From: Gemmatimonadaceae bacterium
GTDB taxonomy: Bacteria > Gemmatimonadota > Gemmatimonadetes > Gemmatimonadales > Gemmatimonadaceae
Assembly (NCBI GenBank): GCA_025451425.1
Contig: JANWKK010000001.1
Location: 1 to 6,447 of the forward strand
Direction of reading: 5' to 3'
Length of the DNA stretch: 6,447 nt
Shown: positions 1-5,262 of the stretch, piece after piece
How the letters are laid out: the number at the start of each line of letters is the position of its first letter
How positions within the stretch are numbered: position 1 is the first letter of the stretch
The notes under the pieces: generated by a model
Told to the model about the DNA's origin: nothing
Database searches by the model: none
Seen by the model: the letters and a program-made list of their open reading frames with translations, nothing else
Translations under genes and position numbers: made by a program

Positions 1-1322
1 ACTACGCCGACGGCGTCACCGACGCGCTGATCTCGCAGCTCGGGGCAGCGAGCGATGTTCACATGCTCTCACGTGCGTCGACGATGCGCGTCGCGCAGAG
101 CGCGAAGACCGTGAGGGCAATTGGTGCGCAGCTTGGCGCGGACGCCGTCGTGGAGGGAGAGCTGCGTCGCGCTCGCGACACGATCGCCGTCGCCGTTCGG
201 CTCGTACGAGCGTCCGACGGGCACGTCCTCTGGTCGGACAATCAACAGCGAAGTGCGCGCGATGTCCTCGCGCTCGAGACCGACGTCGTTCGAGCGCTAG
301 CGAGCGCGATCGACCTAACGATGCGCCCCGGAGCGCGCGATCAGGTCGCGACCGTGCGCGCGGTGAGTCCGGAGGTGTACGAGGCGTACTTGAAAGGTCG
401 GTACGAATGGAACAAGCGCACGCCGGCCTCGTTACATCTCGCCATCGAGCATTTTACGCGCGCGGTGCAACTCGATCCCACGTACGCACCCGCTCATGTG
501 GGTCTTGCCGACTGCTACAACCAGCTCGGCACGGTGATGCTTGGCAGCGGTTCTCCACGCGAATATCGTCCCCGCGCCGCGGCCGAGGCGATCAAGGCGT
601 TGCAACTCGACCCGAATTCAGCCGAGGCGCATGCGGCCCTCGGCTATGTGTGGCACTACGACCTGCGATGGGCAGATGCCGAGCGAGAGTTTCGACGCGC
701 AATCGAGTTGAATCCCAGTTTTTCGCTCGTACGAATCTGGTATGCAAACCTGTTGATGTCGCGGTTACGGACGAAGGAAGCGATCGAGCAAGTATTCGTC
801 GCCCGCGAGCTGGATCCGTTCTCGCTCGTCATCAACACGAATGTCGGTTGGGTGCTCGACATGGCTGGCCATCATGAGGACGCGATCAGACAGCTCACAC
901 AAACACTGGCGCTCGATTCCGATTACGTGCAAGCGCGGTGGCGTCTTGCCGGCGCGTTGCTTTCCGCCAACCGTTTCGGTGAAGCACGTTCGCAGGCGAA
1001 TCGCCTCGTCGCGCTCACGGACTCCGCTCCGTTGACGTTAGCCATGGTTGGCCTGATCGACGCGCACGCCGGCCGTCGCGACACCGCGCGTGTGCTTCTC
1101 CGCGAACTGCTCGTCCGGTCACAACACGAATACGTGCCGTCACCGCCGCTCGCACACCTCATGGGCCAGCTCGGTGACGTCGACGGCGCCATGGCTCTGA
1201 TGGAGAAAGCATTCGATGAACGATCGAATGCCATCGCCTACCTCGCTATCGAGCACGAGTTCGCGCCACTGCGCAACGATCCGCGGTTTCAGAATTTGCT
1301 CATGCGCGCGGGGCTCAAGTGA
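1..1322 (+). CDS. TPR-repeat signalling protein, C-terminal part (PknB/CadC-associated type); 5' end outside window
   Basis: The reading frame is open from the first base (first full codon at 3) to the TGA at 1320-1322, giving 439 visible residues. The opening residues YADGVTDALISQL, followed by LSRAS, a LGADAVVEGEL segment and DGHVLWS, match the conserved region that in many proteins follows a Ser/Thr kinase or winged-helix domain and precedes TPRs. From about visible residue 121 to the end the sequence is TPR-like: YEAYLKGRYEWNKRT, AIEHFTRAVQLDPTYAPAHVGLAD, AEREFRRAIELNPS and further degenerate helix pairs. TPRs are protein-protein docking surfaces, so this is probably the sensing or partner-binding half of a kinase or transcription regulator. 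The N-terminal effector domain is not in the window, so kinase versus DNA-binding cannot be decided. It overlaps the sigma-factor gene by 4 bases, which points to coupled translation and a shared signalling role. The family call is solid; the exact function is inferred. Confidence 0.9.
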   Translation, partial: YADGVTDALISQLGAASDVHMLSRASTMRVAQSAKTVRAIGAQLGADAVVEGELRRARDTIAVAVRLVRASDGHVLWSDNQQRSARDVLALETDVVRALASAIDLTMRPGARDQVATVRAVSPEVYEAYLKGRYEWNKRTPASLHLAIEHFTRAVQLDPTYAPAHVGLADCYNQLGTVMLGSGSPREYRPRAAAEAIKALQLDPNSAEAHAALGYVWHYDLRWADAEREFRRAIELNPSFSLVRIWYANLLMSRLRTKEAIEQVFVARELDPFSLVINTNVGWVLDMAGHHEDAIRQLTQTLALDSDYVQARWRLAGALLSANRFGEARSQANRLVALTDSAPLTLAMVGLIDAHAGRRDTARVLLRELLVRSQHEYVPSPPLAHLMGQLGDVDGAMALMEKAFDERSNAIAYLAIEHEFAPLRNDPRFQNLLMRAGLK

Positions 1323-1909
1323 GCATAGCGGCCGAGGGATCTCCCTCTCAGGACATTACTGGCTTGCTTTTGCGATGGTCTCGGGGCGACCCAGCAGCCC
1401 TGGATCAGCTGATGCCCGTCATCTACGCGGAGTGCCAGCGCATCGCCGCACAACAGCTTCGGCACGAGCGGGACGATCACACGCTCGATCCGACCGCTCT
1501 CGTCCACGAGTTGTATTTGCGACTCGTCGATCAGCGCCGCGCGACGTGGGAGAACCGCGCGCAGTTCTTCGGCATCGCCGCGCAGCTGATGCGGAGGATT
1601 CTGGTCGATCATGCGCGTGCGCGCCGGACGACGAAGCGCGGCGGTTCGGCGTTACTCGTTTCTCTGGATGCCGCCGCCGACACGCCTAACGATTCACGTG
1701 TCGAGGACGTCCTCGCGATCGATGAGGCGCTCGAACGCATGAGCAATCTGGACAAAGAGCAGGTGCGGATCATTGAGCTCCGGTTCTTCGCCGGCCTCAC
1801 GGTCGAGGAAACAGCCCGCGTCCTGGGGCGCTCACCTCGCACAGTGAAACGCGAGTGGCGGCTCGCGAAGGCGTGGCTTTATCGCGAGCTCCACCCGACC
1901 TTCGGCTGA
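1319..1909 (+). CDS. ECF-type RNA polymerase sigma factor (TIGR02999 / PF07638 family)
   Basis: A 196-residue protein, full length for this family. Region sigma-2 spans about residues 13-100: GLLLRWSRGDPAALDQL, HTLDPTALVHELYLRLVD, then NRAQFFGIAAQLMRRILVDH and ARARRTTKRGG. Sigma-4 spans about 140-192: LDKEQVRIIELRFFAGLT, then the helix-turn-helix VEETARVLGRSPRTVKREW. The HTLDPTALVHE and MRRILVDHARA blocks are diagnostic of the ECF-like subgroup common in Acidobacteria, Planctomycetes and Gemmatimonadota. It would direct RNA polymerase to a dedicated promoter set. The GTG start at 1319 overlaps the upstream stop (GTGA), and GGGG lies 5 bases before it as a ribosome site. No anti-sigma factor gene is adjacent. 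Members of this group are often paired with Ser/Thr kinases, so control by the upstream TPR protein is a reasonable inference. Its target promoters cannot be seen here. Confidence 0.95.
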   Translation: MSIAAEGSPSQDITGLLLRWSRGDPAALDQLMPVIYAECQRIAAQQLRHERDDHTLDPTALVHELYLRLVDQRRATWENRAQFFGIAAQLMRRILVDHARARRTTKRGGSALLVSLDAAADTPNDSRVEDVLAIDEALERMSNLDKEQVRIIELRFFAGLTVEETARVLGRSPRTVKREWRLAKAWLYRELHPTFG

Positions 1910-1959
1910 ACGCACCATAACGAGCACACGGCGTCTCGGCGGAAGGGCATAGGCCCGAT

Positions 1960-2820
1960 TTACTCACGTGGCGGATTACGCCATCGGTCTCGGGCAGTAC
2001 CGTCAGGTTCCGATGCGAAAAAGTCCGCGGGAGCCGTCAATGCCGACGGATCAATACGGATGCGGCGAATACTCGAGACGCCGCCGCCAGCACGCGATAC
2101 TCGCTCCACGTCGCCGGTCGTCACCCTCATGGTCGTGTGAAACTGGATCGGTTCACCGAGAGGCTGGAGTTGGGCGGTGATCGATGCCCACATGGATACG
2201 AGCTCTGGCGGTCCCGAGGCCTTGTTCAGGCCCGGCGACATGAACGGAGTCACGGGATTCGCGGGAAGCCCGTCCACTTTCGCATACCAGTACTCAGTGA
2301 TTGTTGCCGTGATGGGTTGGGGGACTTCGTTCAGATCTATGAATGCAGCCAGATCTATGAATGCAGCCGTTGGCATTGCAATCTCGAGACGATGGGTTGC
2401 CGTCACGCGACAGCGCACCGTGTGGTAACCGGCGATGACGTCGTCGTCTGTTAACGTATCGACTGTCCACTTGAGGTCTTTCACGGCAATCTGAAATTGC
2501 GCTGCACTCTGTGCCGCGCGAGCGCTGAGTGCCACATCGATAAGGGTCTTGCTCTGCGGCTTAACGATTATCGCGCCGGCGTTATCGAACAACGCGTAGT
2601 CACCGGGGCCAAATACGTTGGTGCCAGACACGCTCGAGAAGTCGATGCGTCCTCGCAACGGCGTTGCCTCGACATCGCCTGACCACTCCGCATGCATCCC
2701 GCCGCTGGAAGTGTCGCTCACTACATCGCTTGTGTATGAGACGTGGTAGGCGAGCGCCTCGACTTCATATGTCATGTGTACCTCATATGAAGGCATGATG
2801 ATGAGTGTTGCGCTAAACAA
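1960..2820 (-). CDS. Predicted exported protein, DUF4412-like; start region probably frameshifted
   Basis: Open frame of 286 residues ending TAA at 1960-1962, convergent with the sigma gene. The body reads like exported beta-rich proteins of Gemmatimonadota: a GRIDFSSVSG strand, then GPGDYALFDNAGAIIVKPQSK (about 71-91), in the style of DUF4412 proteins whose strands read 'GDK..y..D..g..~~v.P..K'. It ends with an IRIDPSALTAPADFF segment. The function is unknown and the family assignment is by pattern only. The start is uncertain. TTG at 2820 has no ribosome site. ATG at 2796 has none. ATG at 2775 has GAGG five bases upstream but would give no leader. A GTG at 2848 with an excellent GGAGGA site opens a leader that runs out of frame (see that entry). 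Residues 152-163 are a perfect doubling of AAFIDL. The product may therefore be mislocalised or the gene may be decaying, although the rest of the frame is intact. Confidence 0.7.
   Translation of the reverse strand: MFSATLIIMPSYEVHMTYEVEALAYHVSYTSDVVSDTSSGGMHAEWSGDVEATPLRGRIDFSSVSGTNVFGPGDYALFDNAGAIIVKPQSKTLIDVALSARAAQSAAQFQIAVKDLKWTVDTLTDDDVIAGYHTVRCRVTATHRLEIAMPTAAFIDLAAFIDLNEVPQPITATITEYWYAKVDGLPANPVTPFMSPGLNKASGPPELVSMWASITAQLQPLGEPIQFHTTMRVTTGDVERVSRAGGGVSSIRRIRIDPSALTAPADFFASEPDGTARDRWRNPPRE
2332..2368. repeat. Perfect 18-bp tandem duplication inside the 1960-2820 gene
   Basis: The unit agatctatgaatgcagcc occurs twice with no mismatch (2333-2350 and 2351-2368), and the identity extends one base further at 2332. 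It is a multiple of three, so it adds six residues (AAFIDL twice, residues 152-163) without breaking the frame. Perfect identity suggests a recent slippage event. Confidence 0.95.
2763..2792 (-). promoter_or_regulatory. Hairpin displaying a ribosome site and ATG in its loop
   Basis: CTTCATATG (2763-2771) and CATATGAAG (2784-2792) are a perfect 9-bp inverted repeat with a 12-base loop. Read on the minus strand, as in the mRNA of the 1960-2820 gene, the loop is AGGTACACATGA. It contains AGG, a five-base spacer and the ATG at 2775-2773. A structure of this kind could control access to, or present, that internal start. It could equally be a protein-binding palindrome, since it contains two CATATG sites. 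The sequence symmetry is certain; the role is inferred. Confidence 0.45.
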
Positions 2821-2859
2821 CCCAACACAGCGTGCGATCGAGTGGCACCCTACTCCTCC
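2813..2859 (-). promoter_or_regulatory. Strong ribosome binding site and GTG start leading into an out-of-frame leader
   Basis: On the minus strand GGAGGA (2859-2854) lies five bases before a GTG (2848-2846). This is the best ribosome site near the 1960-2820 gene. The frame it opens encodes MPLDRTLCWVV and stops at TAG (2815-2813). The downstream gene frame passes through the same bases as CVGLFSATLIIMPS. Removing one base in the GGGTTGTTT stretch would join the two into a signal-peptide-like leader: an Arg, then a hydrophobic core of the type LCWVV-SATLIIMPS, directly ahead of the mature-looking YEVHMTYEVEA. I infer that this was the original start and that a one-base insertion, or a sequencing error, separates it from the gene. 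Confidence 0.5.
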
Positions 2860-3002
2860 GCCCGCGGCGCGGGAAGGTGCATACGTCCGTTGACGTATTA
2901 CGAACGGGAGCGAAGCGGTCCATTGTCGAAGGTAACCGGCCGCATCGCACGCCTGCCGTTTCGACTACCAGTGTCAAGAGAACAACTGTCTTCTGGACTT
3001 AT
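2821..3002. other. Divergent intergenic region between the exported-protein and membrane-protein genes
   Basis: This roughly 180-base stretch must hold the promoters for both flanking genes. I see no convincing -35/-10 pair on either strand. It contains an imperfect hairpin at 2887-2907: CCGTT, a two-base GA bulge, CGT, loop ATT, ACG, AACGG. This could be an operator or a leader structure. The frame of the downstream membrane gene stays open back to a GTG at 2832, but that extension is Arg-rich and unlike the rest of the protein, so I treat it as non-coding. Confidence 0.4.
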
Positions 3003-3422
3003 ATGCTTTTCATGTTACGCGGATCATTTGAGCTAATGCTACTCGCCGTCTTCATCCCAGAGCTGTGGGTGGCGTTCGCGACAATAGCGATTACAGCGGC
3101 TCTAGCCAGGCGTCGCCGCTCAGTCGCGATCACGCGCCGACCCGTAGCCGAACTGCTCGTGCTCGCCGTGCCCTCTGTAGTGATGCTCGTCTCGGGCTAC
3201 GCGCTCTGGCCGTCGGACGCTGCTCACCGGCCCCCGCACGAAACCTTCGCGCTCACGGGTCTGTACCTATTCGGCGCAGCGCAACTGGCTCTTAGCATAT
3301 GGCTCGTGTGGCGACATCGTGCGCGCGTCGGCGTTGCGAGCGGCATCGCGTGTGCCGCTGCCTGGTGGGCGAGCGGTGCGTTCTTCTTGGCTACGATGGC
3401 GGTGACGAACACGTGGCTTTAG
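3003..3422 (+). CDS. Small four-helix membrane protein, function unknown
   Basis: From ATG at 3003 the protein has 139 residues and is almost entirely membrane-embedded. Helix 1 is about residues 9-34 (LMLLAVFIPELWVAFATIAI, with a central Pro), followed by a basic ARRRR turn that should face the cytoplasm. Helix 2 is about 49-69 (LLVLAVPSVVMLVSGYALW), helix 3 about 82-103 (FALTGLYLFGAAQLALSIWL), then WRHRAR, and helix 4 about 110-134. No catalytic motif is visible and I do not recognise the family. The start is uncertain: ATG codons at 3003, 3012 and 3036 all lack a good ribosome site, and a GTG at 2832 would add 57 unlikely residues. It ends 64 bases before the next frame, so co-transcription with the following gene is possible. 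Strong helix periodicity and high third-position GC support a real gene. Confidence 0.7.
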   Translation: MLFMLRGSFELMLLAVFIPELWVAFATIAITAALARRRRSVAITRRPVAELLVLAVPSVVMLVSGYALWPSDAAHRPPHETFALTGLYLFGAAQLALSIWLVWRHRARVGVASGIACAAAWWASGAFFLATMAVTNTWL

Positions 3423-3486
3423 TCCATTCCCGCTCTAGGTGAACGGCCTTGCTTAGCGATCAACCCACAGCCCGTCGTGCGACCAT

Positions 3487-3996
3487 TTGCTCAGCACGAG
3501 TTCTCGCGTGGAGCTGCACCCGCGCGATTGCCAGTGCAACGACGATGGAAGCGCAGATGCCTCGGGATCGCTGCTGTTGGGGCGCTTGCCCATCGAGCTC
3601 ACCGGCGGCCTGCGCGGCGGTGCACCCTTCAAGGCGTCGGCGTACGGCGGTCTCGTGCTGCTCAATGAATGCTGGGCTCCGGAGACAGGGCACGGCGTGG
3701 AGCTCAGTGGCGAGATCGGGATCGGAGGTCGTGGGCTTTCACTCGCCTACTACCAGCGTGACGAAATGACCGTCACGTTCCGAGTATTGGCGTCGTACGT
3801 ACAAACGACTTCATCGAGTTGGTCGGCCTCGCGACACGCCCACTATCTGGGACCTGAGGTGCGATTCGGGGTCGACGGCATCGCGCTCGGTTTGGCGATG
3901 TATCACCGAGTGGGTACGGCGCCTGGCAGGAATTGGGCGATCGGAGCGACAGTGGCGCTGGACGGCTGGGTTTGTTGCACGAGCACAAAGCACTGA
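3487..3996 (+). CDS. Beta-barrel-like hypothetical protein lacking a visible signal peptide
   Basis: A 169-residue frame. From about residue 35 onward it shows alternating polar/hydrophobic strands of outer-membrane type: IELTGGLRGG, GHGVELSGEIGIGGRGLSLA, MTVTFRVLASYVQT, YLGPEVRFGVDGIALGLAMYH, NWAIGATVALDGW. This resembles small porin-like or 'conserved outer-membrane' proteins, but no family is certain. Such proteins need a Sec leader. Here the frame is closed upstream by TAG at 3454-3456, the only start codon is TTG at 3487, it has no ribosome site, and the first 30 residues are polar (RDCQCNDDGSADA). Either the leader was lost (truncation or frameshift) or the protein is not exported. Neighbouring frames upstream do not give a convincing leader either. 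I consider it coding, possibly a 5'-damaged remnant. Confidence 0.55.
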   Translation: MLSTSSRVELHPRDCQCNDDGSADASGSLLLGRLPIELTGGLRGGAPFKASAYGGLVLLNECWAPETGHGVELSGEIGIGGRGLSLAYYQRDEMTVTFRVLASYVQTTSSSWSASRHAHYLGPEVRFGVDGIALGLAMYHRVGTAPGRNWAIGATVALDGWVCCTSTKH

Positions 3997-4146
3997 GTGC
4001 GCCTGCCCAAGTTGCGCACGACCAGGGTTCGCGACGGTTTGTTGTTGGGGCAAATTCCGAGGCGCAGAGAAGAGTGCGCCACGCTCGATCGACAGCGCAA
4101 GCGAACTAACGCCTGTTCTCGCGCTCTCGCCTTCGTTCAAACGATA

Positions 4147-4794
4147 ATGACGAACTCGAATCGCCCGTCACTGGCTCTCCTGGACGTTGATGGCTGGACA
4201 CTGCAAGACGCGGAACAACGCCTAACGCAGCGTGACGGATTGTATTGGATTCCTGACCGCTGGGTTCGCGAGCACTTAGATGAGCACGTCCCCGAGGGCG
4301 GATACGTGAAACTGCTCTTTCGGATTCTCGATGAGGATGACCCATCGAGTCCTGCGATAGAGCGCATGTGGGTCACGCTCGCGCATCAGGACGGTGACTG
4401 GTACCACGGTCATTTGGCGAACACGCCGCGCACACGCGGTAGGGTCGTGGAGGGTACGCCGATTTGGTACCGGGCGGAGCACGTCATCGATTACGCCGGA
4501 CCCGATGGAGAGAACCAAGCATCAGAGAGCGCTGATGCAGTGCGTTGCCGCATGCATGGTCTCAGTGAGCGATGCTACGTCTGCGAGCATCTAACACCCG
4601 ACGCAGAACCATGCGGCTTCAATACCGCTTCTGACGACGTCTTGCGTCCGGACGCGTGGTGCGATGCCTGCCAGGTAATTGTTGATCAGGCCGGAAGCTG
4701 GGACGCACTCGGGGACCAGCATCCGAAGATCAAACTGGTCTGTGGCGGGTGCTATGATATGCTCAAAGCCCGTCATGAGCGGAATGGATGCTGA
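4147..4794 (+). CDS. DUF2314-like domain fused to a C-terminal Cys/His zinc-binding domain
   Basis: A 215-residue protein. Residues 17-60 (WTLQDAEQRL, WIPDRWVREHL, GGYVKLLFRI) and 72-116 (ERMWVTLAHQDGDWYHGHLA, NTP, GTPIWYRAEHVID) match the pattern of DUF2314-type proteins, which read 'IP..~R..L..G..VKL.F' then 'E.MWV.v...~y.G.L.N.P....G..i.f...hi.d'. After a short linker the C-terminal third carries a Cys/His array: C134, H137, C143, C146, H148, C156, then WCDAC (C172, C175) and CGGCY (C199, C202). This should bind one or two zinc ions. The protein looks cytoplasmic. DUF2314 relatives occur near polymorphic-toxin immunity genes, but no toxin gene is seen here, so immunity is only one possibility. 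I chose ATG 4147 because the upstream extension to a GTG at 3997 is Arg-rich and unlike a domain. No clear ribosome site precedes it. A strong stem-loop follows the stop. Confidence 0.75.
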   Translation: MTNSNRPSLALLDVDGWTLQDAEQRLTQRDGLYWIPDRWVREHLDEHVPEGGYVKLLFRILDEDDPSSPAIERMWVTLAHQDGDWYHGHLANTPRTRGRVVEGTPIWYRAEHVIDYAGPDGENQASESADAVRCRMHGLSERCYVCEHLTPDAEPCGFNTASDDVLRPDAWCDACQVIVDQAGSWDALGDQHPKIKLVCGGCYDMLKARHERNGC

Positions 4795-4804
4795 GAACTG
4801 CTCT

Positions 4805-4839
4805 ACGGCGTTGTTGCGACGTCATTGCGCAACCGCCGT
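4805..4839 (+). terminator. Twelve-pair stem-loop after the DUF2314-like gene; possible terminator
   Basis: ACGGCG (4805-4810) pairs with CGCCGT (4834-4839). After a two-base TT bulge, GTTGCG (4813-4818) pairs with CGCAAC (4828-4833), and the loop is ACGTCATTG. The stem is GC-rich and starts ten bases after the stop codon, where a terminator is expected. There is no T-run behind it (AAACAAAAAGG follows), so intrinsic termination is not assured. It could be an mRNA-stabilising 3' hairpin instead. Confidence 0.5.
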
Positions 4840-4899
4840 CCATGTTCGTCAAACAAAAAGGAAAGACACGCAGTCTCATCGTTGAGCACGATTACATTC

Positions 4900-4954
4900 G
4901 ATGATGCGGCTCTTTTAATGATCGGCTAGCCAATCCGGCGGAGCCGACGTCATC
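4900..4954. repeat. Imperfect inverted repeat with two competing pairings
   Basis: GATGA (4900-4904) and GGCTC (4908-4912) can pair with TCATC (4950-4954) and GAGCC (4941-4945) across an asymmetric internal loop. Inside it, TCGGCT (4922-4927) can instead pair with AGCCGA (4942-4947). The two hairpins share the right arm and exclude each other. Whether this matters in RNA is unknown. Confidence 0.35.
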
Positions 4955-5010
4955 GCCACTGGCACAAGGAAGTGGGCGCAGCGGCCTTTCCGATATCCTA
5001 ACGAGACAAC

Positions 5011-5229
5011 TTGAATCCATCACTCACCCTGCTCCAGCGCGGCGTGATTCAGCGGCTGACCGATGCCGGCTTCATCGCGCTCGCGGAGACGGCGCACGAT
5101 CAGTGGTCGCGAGGCAAGCAGATCCCGGTTGTCGATAGCATGGCCATCGGCGAGCCGCCCGGTGAGCTGCGCGCCGATTTCATCGCGGCGACCAAGGAGG
5201 CCAAGCGGCCGCGATCGAGACGGACGTGA
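5011..5229 (+). CDS. Small hypothetical protein (72 aa), TTG start
   Basis: The frame from TTG 5011 to TGA 5227-5229 has strong GC at third codon positions and few rare codons, which supports real coding sequence. The protein is soluble-looking: a helical N-terminal half (LLQRGVIQRLTDAGFIALAE, then THDQWSRGK-like polar residues), a middle PVVDSMAIGEPPGELR, and a very basic tail (KEAKRPRSRRT). I do not recognise it. A TAA closes the frame a few codons upstream, so TTG is the only start ahead of a GTG at 5044, and no good ribosome site is present. It may be a genuine small protein or the 3' remnant of a longer gene. It converges with the phosphoesterase gene, 33 bases apart, with no obvious terminator between them. 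Confidence 0.5.
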   Translation: MNPSLTLLQRGVIQRLTDAGFIALAETAHDQWSRGKQIPVVDSMAIGEPPGELRADFIAATKEAKRPRSRRT

Positions 5230-5262
5230 GACCGAAGGCCCCGATTCCTGGATCGTTTTGGG

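Larger units (their letters stand above)
4795..5010. other. AT-richer intergenic spacer with stem-loops and a weak promoter candidate
   Basis: No coding frame is supported in these 216 bases. They hold the stem-loop at 4805-4839 and, around 4860-4920, an AT-richer stretch in contrast to the flanking genes. TTACAT (4892-4897) and TTTAAT (4914-4919), 16 bases apart, are a weak sigma-70-like pair that could serve the 5011 gene. An imperfect inverted repeat (4900-4954) overlaps it. The promoter call is a guess from spacing and match only. Confidence 0.35.

Noticed and set aside
407..877. Open frame on the plus strand inside the TPR gene
   Set aside because: Offset shadow of the TPR frame; the sequence is Arg/Cys-rich without domain features.
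1910..1959. Bidirectional terminator between the sigma gene and the convergent exported-protein gene
   Set aside because: Only a four-base GGGC/GCCC pairing is present, with no T-run on either strand.
2832..3002. Upstream extension of the membrane-protein gene to a GTG at 2832
   Set aside because: The extra 57 residues are Arg-rich and low in domain character, and they would fill the divergent promoter region.
3449..3770. Alternative frame that might supply a leader for the barrel-like protein
   Set aside because: It has a vaguely hydrophobic stretch ending AIASA, but no clear charged start, no ribosome site, and it needs an unlocated frameshift.
3997..4146. Upstream extension of the DUF2314-like gene to a GTG at 3997
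   Set aside because: It begins directly after the previous stop, is Arg-rich, and has no resemblance to the family's N-terminus. The ATG at 4147 fits the expected domain start.
4200..4900. Integron attC-like sites (several RYYYAAC matches and one GTTRRRY near 4881)
   Set aside because: The short consensus is expected by chance at this frequency, most hits lie in coding sequence, and none pairs into an attC-like stem.
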